This document shows, piece after piece, positions 52,614-61,620 of a DNA stretch of 64,000 nucleotides. The DNA lies in assembly GCA_964621345.1 (NCBI GenBank), contig CAZUON010000004.1:61150-125149 (forward strand), given 5' to 3'. Source of the stretch: Glaciecola sp964621345 (GTDB taxonomy: Bacteria; Pseudomonadota; Gammaproteobacteria; Enterobacterales; Alteromonadaceae). Position numbers and translations under genes: made by a program. The notes below the pieces were generated by a model, which was not told where the DNA came from, searched no databases, and saw nothing but the letters and a program-made list of their open reading frames with translations. How positions within the stretch are numbered: position 1 is the first letter of the stretch; each line of letters opens with the position of its first letter.

Positions 52614-53585
52614 ATGTTAAAAGATAACTTTGGTAGACAGTTTCATTATTTGAGACTGTCGATAACCGAGATGTGTAATTTTAGGTGCAATTATTGTCTG
52701 CCAAATGGTAATGAGTGTGATACGTCGAAGGACAATATGACCTTAGACGAAATTACAACGCTGGTACGCGCGTTCGCTCGTTTGGGTACTAGCAAAATTC
52801 GAATTACAGGCGGTGAGCCTAGTCTGCGTAAAGATTTAGTAGATATAATTCAAATTTGTAAAAGCACACCTGGCATTGAAAAAGTGGCTATGACCACCAA
52901 TGCTTTTCGCTTAAAAAAAGATGTGAAAAAATACAAAGACGCAGGCTTAGATGCTTTAAATGTGAGCGCCGATAGCTTAGACCCTAGGCTCTTTGCCGCG
53001 ATAACCGGAAAAGACAAGTTGCTCGACATTTTGGCCGGTGTAGATGCCGCGGTAGAAGCGGGTATTAAACATATCAAATTCAACTCAGTGATCCTCAAGC
53101 AACATAATTTTGGTGGCTTAGGGCAGTTTCTGGATTACTTAAAAACCCACCCTGTTACATGGCGCTTTATTGAATTGATGCAAACTGGCGACAATGCCCA
53201 GTTTTTTGCGCAAAATCATGTGCAAGGCGAAACAATCAAACAAGATTTGCTCGCAAAAGGTTGGCAACGTGTTGTACGCGAAAAACATGCTGGCCCGGCC
53301 CAGGAATTTTCACACCCTGATTATATGGGCAACTTAGGCTTGATCATGCCCTACAGCAAAGACTTTTGCAGCACCTGTAATAGGCTTAGGGTCTCGAGTT
53401 CAGCTAAGCTGCACTTGTGTTTATTTTCAGAAACCGGTTTAGATATAAGAGCACCCCTTAGCGCAGGTGATGTGAATGCAACTTGCGATTTGTTGCGCGC
53501 ACATCTTAGCCTCAAAACGGCCAGTCATGAATTACAAAAAGGCTTCACCGGAGCGACCAAACAACTTGCCATGTTAGGTGGTTAG
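52614..53585 (+). CDS. moaA: GTP 3',8-cyclase MoaA (radical SAM)
   Basis: 323-residue radical SAM enzyme for the first step of molybdenum cofactor synthesis. The N-terminal [4Fe-4S] site is CNFRCNYC (Cys21, 25, 28). The C-terminal cluster site is Cys252, Cys255 and Cys269 (FCSTCNRLRV, HLC). The SAM-binding TGGEPSLR and the required C-terminal Gly-Gly are present. First gene of moaA-B-C-D, with AAGGG 9 bases before the ATG. Both clusters depend on the neighbouring SUF system in principle. Confidence 0.96.
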   Translation: MLKDNFGRQFHYLRLSITEMCNFRCNYCLPNGNECDTSKDNMTLDEITTLVRAFARLGTSKIRITGGEPSLRKDLVDIIQICKSTPGIEKVAMTTNAFRLKKDVKKYKDAGLDALNVSADSLDPRLFAAITGKDKLLDILAGVDAAVEAGIKHIKFNSVILKQHNFGGLGQFLDYLKTHPVTWRFIELMQTGDNAQFFAQNHVQGETIKQDLLAKGWQRVVREKHAGPAQEFSHPDYMGNLGLIMPYSKDFCSTCNRLRVSSSAKLHLCLFSETGLDIRAPLSAGDVNATCDLLRAHLSLKTASHELQKGFTGATKQLAMLGG

Positions 53586-53676
53586 TAGTGATAACATGCT
53601 AGACTACATAAGCATATTCACCTGGCTCTGAGGATATTATTTTATTACAGTAAAATTGCAGTAAAGGAGACAATGC

Positions 53677-54174
53677 ATGAGCGCAGCTTTTGAAGCTCTT
53701 AATGTTGCGGTATTAACCATTTCAGATACCCGCACCACAGAAAACGACACCTCCGGCGACTATTTAAACAATGCCGCTTCAGATGCGGGTCATAATATCG
53801 TTGCTCGTCATATCATTATTGACGATATATACGAAATTAGAGCAGTAGCTTCACAACTGATTGCAGATAAATCTGTTCAGGCTATTTTGATAACAGGTGG
53901 TACTGGTTTTACGCAAAGAGACTCAACGCCAGAGGCAATGCTACCGCTGTTTGATAAACAAATAGAAGGTTTTGGCGAGCTGTTTCGGTATATTTCGTAT
54001 AAAGAAATTGGTACGTCAACTGTGCAATCGAGAGCACTTGCGGGGATGGCAAATAAAACCGTAATCTTTTGCATGCCGGGGTCGACCGGCGCGTGCAAAA
54101 CCGCATGGAACGGCATCCTCAAAGAGCAGCTTGATTCAACTCATCGCCCATGCAATTTTGCCCCACACGTTTAG
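53677..54174 (+). CDS. moaB: Molybdenum cofactor biosynthesis protein B
   Basis: 165-residue MoaB/MogA-fold protein with ISDTRTTENDTSG at the N-terminus, the molybdopterin-binding TGGTGFTQRDSTPEA and the MPGST loop. MoaB-type proteins adenylylate molybdopterin where MogA is missing. A strong AAAGGAG ribosome site precedes the ATG. Separated from moaA by 91 bases without a terminator. Confidence 0.94.
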   Translation: MSAAFEALNVAVLTISDTRTTENDTSGDYLNNAASDAGHNIVARHIIIDDIYEIRAVASQLIADKSVQAILITGGTGFTQRDSTPEAMLPLFDKQIEGFGELFRYISYKEIGTSTVQSRALAGMANKTVIFCMPGSTGACKTAWNGILKEQLDSTHRPCNFAPHV

Positions 54175-54189
54175 TTAAAGGACAGGCAA

Positions 54190-54678
54190 TTGGATAATAA
54201 TACGCTTACGCACATTGACCAAAGCGGTAACGCAAATATGGTCGATGTGAGCGATAAAGAAGCAAGCCTGCGAGTAGCAATTGCCACCGGGCAGGTCAGC
54301 ATGAAGCCAGAAACACTGGCGTTAATAAAAGCCAACGACTTAAAAAAAGGTGATGTGCTCGCTACTGCAAGAATTGCGGGTATTCAGGGCGCAAAACAGT
54401 GCTCAAACTTAATTCCACTGTGTCATCCTTTAATGATATCGAAGATCAGTATCGACTTTCATCTAGACGAGGCTCGCTCGAAGGTTGATATTGTTTGTGA
54501 GTGTAAGCTAGTAGGCAAAACTGGTGTTGAAATGGAGGCGCTGAGCGGCGTGTCTGTAGCTGCATTGACTATTTTTGATATGTGCAAAGCCGTAGACCCA
54601 GCGATGATCATAAGCGACATAAAAGTACAGCAAAAACAGGGCGGAAAAACAGGTTTGTGGGAGCGTAACAAAACATGA
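54190..54678 (+). CDS. moaC: Cyclic pyranopterin monophosphate synthase MoaC
   Basis: 162-residue MoaC, which completes cyclic pyranopterin phosphate after MoaA. Motifs are THIDQSGNANMVDVSDKE, AGIQGAKQCSNLIPLCHPL, VGKTGVEMEALSGVSVAALTI and DMCKAVDP, with the catalytic Lys in IKVQQKQGGKTG. It starts at TTG: AAGGA lies 8 bases upstream and no ATG fits. Overlaps moaD by 4 bases. Confidence 0.95.
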   Translation: MDNNTLTHIDQSGNANMVDVSDKEASLRVAIATGQVSMKPETLALIKANDLKKGDVLATARIAGIQGAKQCSNLIPLCHPLMISKISIDFHLDEARSKVDIVCECKLVGKTGVEMEALSGVSVAALTIFDMCKAVDPAMIISDIKVQQKQGGKTGLWERNKT

Positions 54679-54920
54679 TAAAGGTAAAGTTTTTTGCCTA
54701 TTTACGTGAGGCAGTCGGTATGAGCGCTCTAAATGTTGAGGATATGGGCGGCAATACAGTTGAACAGCTCAGGCAAAACTTAATTCAAAACGGTTCACAA
54801 TGGAGCGTGTTGGCCCAGCAAGACTTGTTAGTTGCAGTGAATCATACACTCTGCGGGCAAGACACGCTGCTCAATGATGGCGATGAAGTGGCTTTCTTTC
54901 CGCCAGTTACAGGCGGCTAG
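54675..54920 (+). CDS. moaD: Molybdopterin synthase sulfur carrier MoaD
   Basis: 81-residue ubiquitin-fold protein ending in the required Gly-Gly (FFPPVTGG), which is adenylylated by MoeB and then carries thiocarboxylate sulfur to MoaE. ATGA overlap with moaC. Last gene of the moaABCD operon. Confidence 0.94.
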   Translation: MIKVKFFAYLREAVGMSALNVEDMGGNTVEQLRQNLIQNGSQWSVLAQQDLLVAVNHTLCGQDTLLNDGDEVAFFPPVTGG

Positions 54921-55022
54921 AGCGCTCGCGTTCGTAAACCTGGTAGCAAGCTAATACGTAATGACTATATTGAATAACATTCCGTATTCATGCATTTACT
55001 GGTATGTTTGTTGTTGTGACTA

Positions 55023-55044
55023 GATAACATTTATTTGAGTTATC
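55023..55044. promoter_or_regulatory. Inverted repeat upstream of the tolC-like gene
   Basis: GATAAC / GTTATC with a 10-base centre, 90 bases before the exporter operon. A possible operator; no cognate regulator is encoded beside it. Confidence 0.25.
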
Positions 55045-55133
55045 ACACGTAGGGACTCACACCGATTAACCGTAGTCAGCGTTTAGAGAAATAATTGAGC
55101 TGTAGCAATGTTGGTATTTTAGTGAATATAACT

Positions 55134-56564
55134 ATGCCTATTTTTTATCGAACATCTATTTTAGTGCTAAGAGCGGGTTTACTTGTTGCCATCGTAGCAA
55201 GTCCAATGGCGTTTGCGCAAAGCTCCTTATCTTACAATCAAGCCAAGCAAATCCTCCGTCAAAATTCCGATGCTATAAAAGCATCTCAGTTTGATATCGA
55301 CAGTAAGCAAAATACCGCAGAGTCTTTAGAGGGACTTAATTTTCCAACCTTGAGTATCGAAGCTGGCGTTCAAGCATATAGTCTTGACCGTGGTTTTGAC
55401 ATTGACCCTCTCAGGGAGGCTGTTGGTGATTTAATTCCTGGTGCAGAGCAGTTTGTCCGCAGTACCATAGATTTTAAGTTTGGTGATACCAATCCGCAGG
55501 CTGCCCTAATATCCACATGGACGCTTTATGCTGGGGACAGAATAAACGCAAGTCAACGCGCGGCTAAAGCCTTTGTTGACGAAGCAAAAGCGATGCGAGA
55601 TTTGACACTCGACGAACAAGAAAAACTGTTAGCTACGGTTTACTTTGGGCATTTATTAGCAAAAAGTGCCCTAAATATTCGTACCCAGGTACGCGATGAC
55701 ATTCAGCGTCATTTGCACCAAGCCATTCGCTTTGAAGAAACAGGCGTAATTTCTAGGGTGGAACGCTTGCATGCCCAAGTTGCTTTTGATGAGGCACAGC
55801 GCAACTTAGAGCAAGCAAAATCTGATTATGGCATTGCCAAAGCAAGCCTTCAGCGCTTACTAAGATACCCTCAAAGCATTGACCCAATTACGCAGTTGTT
55901 TGTCATTACCGAGGAGTTAGCGCCTTTATCCTCATTCATTAAAGCTGGATTAGAAAACCATAGCGAACTGCAGGTGATTAGAGCAAAGGGTGAGCAGGCT
56001 AAGCAAGGCAAAGAGATTGAAGAAGGGCGTTGGAAACCAACGGTGGTTGCATATGGTAGTTATAATTTAGCTCAGCAAAATGCGAATTTTTCAGACCCGT
56101 TACCTCTGTTAGAGCCCGACTGGATTGTTGGAGTTAATGTTAGCTACAAGCTGTTTGATAGCGTTAACCGCAGCAGTGCAGTCAACGCGGCAGATTTGCA
56201 AGTGCAACGAGTTAATGCGTTAGAGCGAGAGTTTGAGATGCGCCTGAGCACCTTCATTGAGCAGAGTTACCGCTCAGTGCAGCGCGCGCGGAATCAATTT
56301 TTGCTACTTGAATCCAATATTGAGCTGGCGAAGGAAACCCTTATACTTCGAGAGCGCATGTTTGCTGAGGGAATTGGCACCTCGCTTGATGTAGTAGACG
56401 CTCGCGTTTCAGCGGCAAAGGCCGAAACTGAAAGGGCTGCCGCGGCCTACGATTTTGTCATGTCGTTAGTGAACCTGTTGCAAGCTAGTGGACAACTACA
56501 ACATTTCAATGACTATTTATTACAAGCAGACGTGCGTTTAAACAAAGAGGATAGTGTCAAATGA
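55134..56564 (+). CDS. TolC-family outer-membrane efflux protein
   Basis: 476-residue TolC-like outer-membrane channel. It has a signal peptide (about 8-28, SPMAFA cut site) and two OEP repeats with long periplasmic helices (LEGLNFPTLSIEAG, FGHLLAKSALNIRTQVRDD, RERMFAEGIGTSLDVVDARVSAAKAE). The ATG at 55134 gives a normal signal peptide, whereas a TTG 13 codons earlier would spoil it. First of a four-gene exporter operon, overlapping the adaptor by 4 bases. Confidence 0.9.
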   Translation: MPIFYRTSILVLRAGLLVAIVASPMAFAQSSLSYNQAKQILRQNSDAIKASQFDIDSKQNTAESLEGLNFPTLSIEAGVQAYSLDRGFDIDPLREAVGDLIPGAEQFVRSTIDFKFGDTNPQAALISTWTLYAGDRINASQRAAKAFVDEAKAMRDLTLDEQEKLLATVYFGHLLAKSALNIRTQVRDDIQRHLHQAIRFEETGVISRVERLHAQVAFDEAQRNLEQAKSDYGIAKASLQRLLRYPQSIDPITQLFVITEELAPLSSFIKAGLENHSELQVIRAKGEQAKQGKEIEEGRWKPTVVAYGSYNLAQQNANFSDPLPLLEPDWIVGVNVSYKLFDSVNRSSAVNAADLQVQRVNALEREFEMRLSTFIEQSYRSVQRARNQFLLLESNIELAKETLILRERMFAEGIGTSLDVVDARVSAAKAETERAAAAYDFVMSLVNLLQASGQLQHFNDYLLQADVRLNKEDSVK

Positions 56565-57535
56565 AACAAAAGCTCGCTTTAGCTGTGATGCTTGTTGGTA
56601 TTGTTGCCGTGCTCGCTTTCGGGTTATATACAATTACGGAGCCAGAACCTCTAGTTTTCCAAGGTCAGGTGGAATCTCGAGAGGTCGACGTTGCTGCCAA
56701 AGTAGTTGGTAGAATTAGCCAAATTTTAGTGCGCGAAGGGGATTCGGTCAGTAAAGATGATATTTTGTTTGAGATAGACAGTCCTGAGCTTCGGGCAAAA
56801 ATGCAACAAGCCAGTTCAGGGCGCGACGCAGCCCTAGCGATGAGTGACAAAGCTGACAGTGGCGCTCGTGTTGAAGAAATAGAAATGGCTCGTTTAGCGT
56901 GGGATGGCGCAAAATCAGGAGCTGATCTGGCGCAAAAAACCTTTGAACGGTTTGACGAGCTTTATGCAGAAGGCTTAATTTCAGAACAAAAGTACGACGA
57001 GGCAAAAACAATGGCCCGGGGTGCAGAGGATGCCGCTAAAGCCGCTAAAGCACAGTATGATATGGCGCTCAGTGGGGCCAGAGAAGAAGACAAAGCGGCT
57101 GCACTCGCGCTAGTGGGAGAGGCCGAGGGTGTAATGGCTGAAGTGTCTGCTTTTACCGCGGAGACCCGTTTGGCAGCACCAATTGCCGGAGAAGTAACAC
57201 AGGTATTAGTGGACCAAGGTGAGCTTGCGCCGGCTGGCTTTCCGGTGGTAACCCTAATAGACTTAAGTGACTCATGGGTAGTATTGAACGTTCGTGAGGA
57301 CCATTTAATGCATTTTAAAATGGGTAATCAAATCAATGCAGTAGTACCAGCATTAGGCAATCAAGAAATAACACTGTCGGTGTTTTTTATAGCCGCGCAG
57401 GCAGATTTTGCGACATGGAGGGCAACGCGTTACTCCTCAGGCTACGACATTAAAACCTTTGAAGTTAAGTTGCGCCCTAATGCACCCATTGAATACTTGC
57501 GCCCTGGGATGAGTGTGCTCATGGCGCTCGACTAG
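56561..57535 (+). CDS. HlyD-family periplasmic adaptor
   Basis: 324-residue membrane fusion protein. It has an N-terminal anchor (about 4-23), a lipoyl-type half FQGQVESREVDVAAKVVGRI, a coiled-coil hairpin with Ala/Lys/Glu heptads (about 80-185), and the second half TRLAAPIAGEVTQVLVDQGE. It resembles the YbhG/YhiI group of adaptors that serve ABC-2-type exporters, in keeping with the two permease genes downstream. Confidence 0.88.
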   Translation: MKQKLALAVMLVGIVAVLAFGLYTITEPEPLVFQGQVESREVDVAAKVVGRISQILVREGDSVSKDDILFEIDSPELRAKMQQASSGRDAALAMSDKADSGARVEEIEMARLAWDGAKSGADLAQKTFERFDELYAEGLISEQKYDEAKTMARGAEDAAKAAKAQYDMALSGAREEDKAAALALVGEAEGVMAEVSAFTAETRLAAPIAGEVTQVLVDQGELAPAGFPVVTLIDLSDSWVVLNVREDHLMHFKMGNQINAVVPALGNQEITLSVFFIAAQADFATWRATRYSSGYDIKTFEVKLRPNAPIEYLRPGMSVLMALD

Positions 57536-57558
57536 CTAAGTACTGGATAACAAACTCT

Positions 57559-58740
57559 GTGAGCGATACCCCTTCACAAGACACCGGCTTTACAGCCGCA
57601 CTTAAACGCGAGTTCTTGCTGTATCGAGCTAGGGCTGCAGATATACTCATTTCTTTAAGTGTATTAGCAATAAGCATGGTGGTGGTTAGCTCGTTGTTTT
57701 CTGCAGGTACACTACGCGATATGCCCATTGCGGTAATCGACCAAGATAACAGCAGTCTCTCTCGCACCTATATTCGCATGTTAGATGCCTCTCCAGAAAT
57801 GGAAGTCGTTGATTCGCTGGTTTCGCCGTTAGAGGCGCGAGAACTTTTAGAGCAAGCTAGTATTTATGCGTTTGTAGTAGTGCCTAAAGATTTTCGCAAA
57901 GACTTAAAAGCTGGCAGGCAAACAACTGTTGTGGCATGGCATAGCGGGCAATTCTTAACGGTATCGGGCAACATTATGAAGAGTTTGACTGCGGTGACTG
58001 CGACTATGTCGGCGGGAGCGAACATGACCGCTTTAGAAATGCAGGGTGAAAGTAGGTTCGCTGCAGATGTCAATTTTATGCCCATTCAAGCTGAGTTGCG
58101 CACGTTGTTTAACCCCTTCCATAACTATCAGTATTTTTTAGTCGCGGGATTATTGCCGGCTATGTTGCAAGTTTTTGTCATGATTTGGACTGTATATTTA
58201 GTTGGTCTAGAATTTCAAAATGGCACTGCTGGTAAGTGGCAGGCCACCGCCGGTAATGTTGTCAATGCTGTTATGGCAAAAGTATTACCTATTTTTGTGC
58301 TGTCTTCGGTGATTGGCTTACTGTGTTTAATTTGGCTTTTTGCTATTGCCGCTTGGCCGATTGCCGGTAGTTTGCCACTACTGATTGTTGCTTGGATACT
58401 GATGATTGCCGCATATATTGTTTTAGGCTTAGTGTTTGCGTGCTTTGCACCTAAGTTAGCAACTGCCCTCTCTGTTGCAGTATTTTTTACCGCACCTGCT
58501 TTTGCCTATGCTGGCGTGACTTTTCCGCAACAAGCGATGCCTTTACTCGCACAGTTTTGGACCTATATCTTGCCAATAAAAAGTTTGTTGAAACTTCAAA
58601 TTGAACAAGTTGAGATAGGTGCATCGCTAGCAAACTCGATGCCCGAGATTTTCATTTTGCTGGCTTTTATAGTGCTTCCGCTTCCGCTTGCCCTTTATAA
58701 AATAAGTGCCCGCAGTCGTGCTTTGCAGGCGAGCGCTTAA
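57559..58740 (+). CDS. ABC-2-type membrane permease (first of pair)
   Basis: 393-residue ABC-2 family membrane protein. TM about 29-50, a large extracytoplasmic loop beginning MPIAVIDQDNSSLSRTYIRM, then five TM segments from about 190 to 385. It belongs to the YbhR/YhhJ-like permeases. GTG start, 23 bases after the adaptor, with a weak ribosome site. No ATP-binding subunit is encoded in the operon, so the energy source is a distant ATPase or something else. Pairs with the next gene, probably as a heterodimer. Confidence 0.85.
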   Translation: MSDTPSQDTGFTAALKREFLLYRARAADILISLSVLAISMVVVSSLFSAGTLRDMPIAVIDQDNSSLSRTYIRMLDASPEMEVVDSLVSPLEARELLEQASIYAFVVVPKDFRKDLKAGRQTTVVAWHSGQFLTVSGNIMKSLTAVTATMSAGANMTALEMQGESRFAADVNFMPIQAELRTLFNPFHNYQYFLVAGLLPAMLQVFVMIWTVYLVGLEFQNGTAGKWQATAGNVVNAVMAKVLPIFVLSSVIGLLCLIWLFAIAAWPIAGSLPLLIVAWILMIAAYIVLGLVFACFAPKLATALSVAVFFTAPAFAYAGVTFPQQAMPLLAQFWTYILPIKSLLKLQIEQVEIGASLANSMPEIFILLAFIVLPLPLALYKISARSRALQASA

Positions 58741-58741
58741 C

Positions 58742-59902
58742 ATGAGTGAGCAAAGCGTAAAATCACTTTGGTACCGTTTTTTCTTTGCTTATTGGCAAAC
58801 ACTATTGTCGGTGCTCAAAGATAAAAATGTACTGCTACTTGTGATTATTGGGCCCATCGTCTACTCCATTTACTACCCCTTTCCTTATAGCTCAGAGCTT
58901 GTGCGCGATATACCCGTAGCGGTAGTAGATTTAGACCGCTCGAGTTTGAGCAGAAAGTTAATCCGATTGGCCGATGCAAGTCCTGATTTAGAAGTGATAA
59001 GAGTGCTCAACGACCCTGAATCTTTGCACCAAGCGATGCGCGAAGGCACGGTTGAAGGGGGGATGATCATTCCAAGGGAGTTCTCACGAAAGGCTAAAAT
59101 AGGGAAAGAGAACAAAGTCATCGTTTTGGGTAATGGTTCATATTTTATGTTTGATCGAGGAGACTTGTTGGGGTTTTCCGGTGCAGTACAAACGCTATCC
59201 GCTGAACTAGAGCTAAGTCATAAACGCATGACGTCTCTATCTAAAGTGCAGGCGGCTGAGCAAGGTGAACCGATTCGGCTGGAGTTAAGAGCGGCTTCAA
59301 ACCCAACAGGGGGATATTCTACTTATATCGTTCCGGCGGTCGCTATAATAGTGATTCAACAAACCCTACTATTGGGGGTTTGCATGCTATTGGGGGGGTG
59401 GCGTGAATCGGGTGCACCTTTTGATTTGAGTTCGCTCAGCCATCGCTTAGGGCTTACCTTAGCGGCGGCTAGTATTTGTTGTGTAAATACTTTGTATTAC
59501 ATCGGCATTGTGTATTGGCGCGAGGACTACCCGCATTTTGCAGATTTACCGGATTTACTTGGTGTCACAGCAATATATTCAATGTGCGCTGCGGCGTGGT
59601 CTGTAGCCATTGCTTCGTTTGTAAAATACAAAGTGCAAGCGGTGATTCATTTAATTCCAACCTCTATCCCGGTTATATTCATGGCAGGTTTTGCATGGCC
59701 CATTGAATCCATTGCTAAGCCACTTGTTGCGCTTAGTATGCTCATACCAAGTAGTTCGGGGGTGCAGGCCTTTTTGAATGTTGACCAGATGGGCGCTTCT
59801 TTTACACAAGTGATGCCTGAGCTAATGGTTATGCTGCTGCTCTTTGCAGCGGCCATTACCTGTATTATTTTGCGAAAAAATTGGCCAAAAAAAGCCGTCT
59901 AA
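58742..59902 (+). CDS. ABC-2-type membrane permease (second of pair)
   Basis: 386-residue paralogue of the preceding permease with the same plan (TM about 28-48, loop starting IPVAVVDLDRSSLSRKLIRL, five C-terminal TMs). The ATG one base after the previous stop is chosen; sequence upstream of it belongs to the first permease. Last gene of the exporter operon, overlapping the end of the convergent popT-like gene by 4 bases. Confidence 0.85.
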   Translation: MSEQSVKSLWYRFFFAYWQTLLSVLKDKNVLLLVIIGPIVYSIYYPFPYSSELVRDIPVAVVDLDRSSLSRKLIRLADASPDLEVIRVLNDPESLHQAMREGTVEGGMIIPREFSRKAKIGKENKVIVLGNGSYFMFDRGDLLGFSGAVQTLSAELELSHKRMTSLSKVQAAEQGEPIRLELRAASNPTGGYSTYIVPAVAIIVIQQTLLLGVCMLLGGWRESGAPFDLSSLSHRLGLTLAAASICCVNTLYYIGIVYWREDYPHFADLPDLLGVTAIYSMCAAAWSVAIASFVKYKVQAVIHLIPTSIPVIFMAGFAWPIESIAKPLVALSMLIPSSSGVQAFLNVDQMGASFTQVMPELMVMLLLFAAAITCIILRKNWPKKAV

Positions 59903-60837
59903 TTAGATCCTGAATCTTTATTCATAAACTCCATCGTTAACACTAAGGCCATACCAAGCAGCATTAAACCTGCACAATATAAAAAATATGAGGGCTCTCC
60001 GGTTACTGCTTCAAAGGTATGGGGGAGTACATTATGTTCCACTAGCGGGACTTCCTTACCGTGGCGGTCAATCATTGACTCTATCGTTTGTTTCCATGGC
60101 CAAACCTTATTCAATGAGCCGAGCATAAATCCGCCAAGTAAGGCTAAGGTCAATTGCTTATATTGGCTAAACATCCAATCGAGTACTCGCGAAAAACTCA
60201 GCAAACCAATTAAGCAGCCACATGCAAATAGTGCTAACAGCGATAACTGAAACTCCTTTATTGCTAGCATTACATGGCCGTACATGCCTAAGAGTAAAAG
60301 AATAAATGAGCCCGATATACCAGGAAGGATCATGGCGCAAATAGCTAACATACCCGATAAAAAGAAAAACAGGGGTTTAGGTTCAATGGCACTTGGGGTC
60401 AGAATCGTCAGCCAAAAAGCGACTAACGCACCCAGAGAAAAAGACAATAGCAAAGGCAAAGACCATTTCTCTATATGCCTAACTAAAGACCATATTGCCG
60501 CAGCAATAAGACCAAAAAAGAAAGACCATAATAACTCAGGGCTGGTATCTAACAAATACACCACAAGTCGCGACAGCGTAATTAAGGCCAGTGCCATCCC
60601 ACTAAATAGGATTAAAAGAAAAGCGCCGTTTATATATTCAAAAGCGGCTTTTATGCCTTGCTTAAACAAAATACCTAATGCTTCAGGACCACATAATTTT
60701 ATTGAGTGAATAAGCTCCTGATAAATGCCAGTTATAAACGCAATTGTGCCGCCTGATACTCCGGGGACGGCGTCGGCAATGCCCATCATAACGCCTTTTC
60801 CGGCCACTGCGAGATAATCTTTTTTACTTCGTTTCAT
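59899..60837 (-). CDS. popT: DUF368 / PopT-type undecaprenyl-phosphate translocase
   Basis: 312-residue polytopic membrane protein with the DUF368 hallmark GIADAVPGVSGGTIAFITGIY at the N-terminus and its inverted repeat AMILPGISGSFILLLLGMY. About eight to nine TM segments. Family members recycle undecaprenyl phosphate across the inner membrane for peptidoglycan and surface-polysaccharide synthesis. Last gene of a unit with the EEP and cardiolipin-synthase-like genes; overlaps the former by 14 bases. Confidence 0.9.
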   Translation of the reverse strand: MKRSKKDYLAVAGKGVMMGIADAVPGVSGGTIAFITGIYQELIHSIKLCGPEALGILFKQGIKAAFEYINGAFLLILFSGMALALITLSRLVVYLLDTSPELLWSFFFGLIAAAIWSLVRHIEKWSLPLLLSFSLGALVAFWLTILTPSAIEPKPLFFFLSGMLAICAMILPGISGSFILLLLGMYGHVMLAIKEFQLSLLALFACGCLIGLLSFSRVLDWMFSQYKQLTLALLGGFMLGSLNKVWPWKQTIESMIDRHGKEVPLVEHNVLPHTFEAVTGEPSYFLYCAGLMLLGMALVLTMEFMNKDSGSN

Positions 60838-61606
60838 TTGTATACTCGTTTGCTAAAGGCTGCAGCGACAAGCTAATTGGGTAGTGATCTGAGCTGGTAA
60901 TATCTGAATGTACCTGTACTTTTGAGATCTCTAAACCACGGTAAAAAATATGGTCAAGATGTTTAAACATATGTTTGATTCTAGGGCGGCGTGTCATATT
61001 CACTTCTTTTAGGGAAAAGGAGGCGGCAATTGTCTGTAAATGTCGCAGCCGTTGATTATTCCATGTATTAAAATCACCTGCCACTAATACGGGGCCTTTA
61101 TGACCTCTAAGCGCCTGAAAAACGATATCCAAATGCGCCACAAACTTATTGGTGCTTACAAAGTTAATCATATGTGCATTAACTACCAGTAAAGGATGTT
61201 CGTGTCCATGAATCGTATATTCACTGGCTAAAGACATTTTGCGAGTTTGTGTAATAGGCTCACCGTGGTAAGAACTGGCAAAACGGTAATCATTCGCGAC
61301 CGCATTTGCCCCTGTTTTAACACCTGTTTCAATATGGCTTTTTACATGCTTAAAACTGCGCGCCATAATCCACTGATGCTCGTTGGAGTTCTCAAAATGG
61401 TGATCAAATGGAGAGTTGAGTACAGCTTCTTGTAAAAGCACTAAGTCTTTATTCTCAATTAAGGACTCAAAATGTTCGTGCCAGCCCTGCATTTTACATT
61501 TAAAGACGTTCCATAATAAGACCTTAATGCTCGGTCCAAGATGAAGTCTGGGGGCTTTACCCATCACTTTTAATGATTCAAGTGAACGGTATTGAGCATT
61601 AATCAT
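60824..61606 (-). CDS. Endonuclease/exonuclease/phosphatase-family protein (YafD-like)
   Basis: 260-residue EEP-fold hydrolase. The metal/catalytic residues are visible: Asn in LLWNVFKC, Glu in VLLQEAV, Asp/Asn in VAGDFNTW and Asp-His in SSDHYPI. The nearest described group is the YafD-like proteins of unknown substrate. No signal peptide. Position between a phospholipid synthase and a lipid-carrier translocase suggests a phosphodiesterase acting in envelope lipid metabolism, but this is inference. Confidence 0.85.
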   Translation of the reverse strand: MINAQYRSLESLKVMGKAPRLHLGPSIKVLLWNVFKCKMQGWHEHFESLIENKDLVLLQEAVLNSPFDHHFENSNEHQWIMARSFKHVKSHIETGVKTGANAVANDYRFASSYHGEPITQTRKMSLASEYTIHGHEHPLLVVNAHMINFVSTNKFVAHLDIVFQALRGHKGPVLVAGDFNTWNNQRLRHLQTIAASFSLKEVNMTRRPRIKHMFKHLDHIFYRGLEISKVQVHSDITSSDHYPISLSLQPLANEYTNETK

Positions 61607-61620
61607 TTCAATGGCCTTAT

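Noticed and set aside
55134..59902. Taking the TolC/HlyD/permease operon as the LapBCE adhesin exporter
   Set aside because: There is no peptidase-containing ABC ATPase (LapB), and the two ABC-2 permeases belong to a different exporter class.
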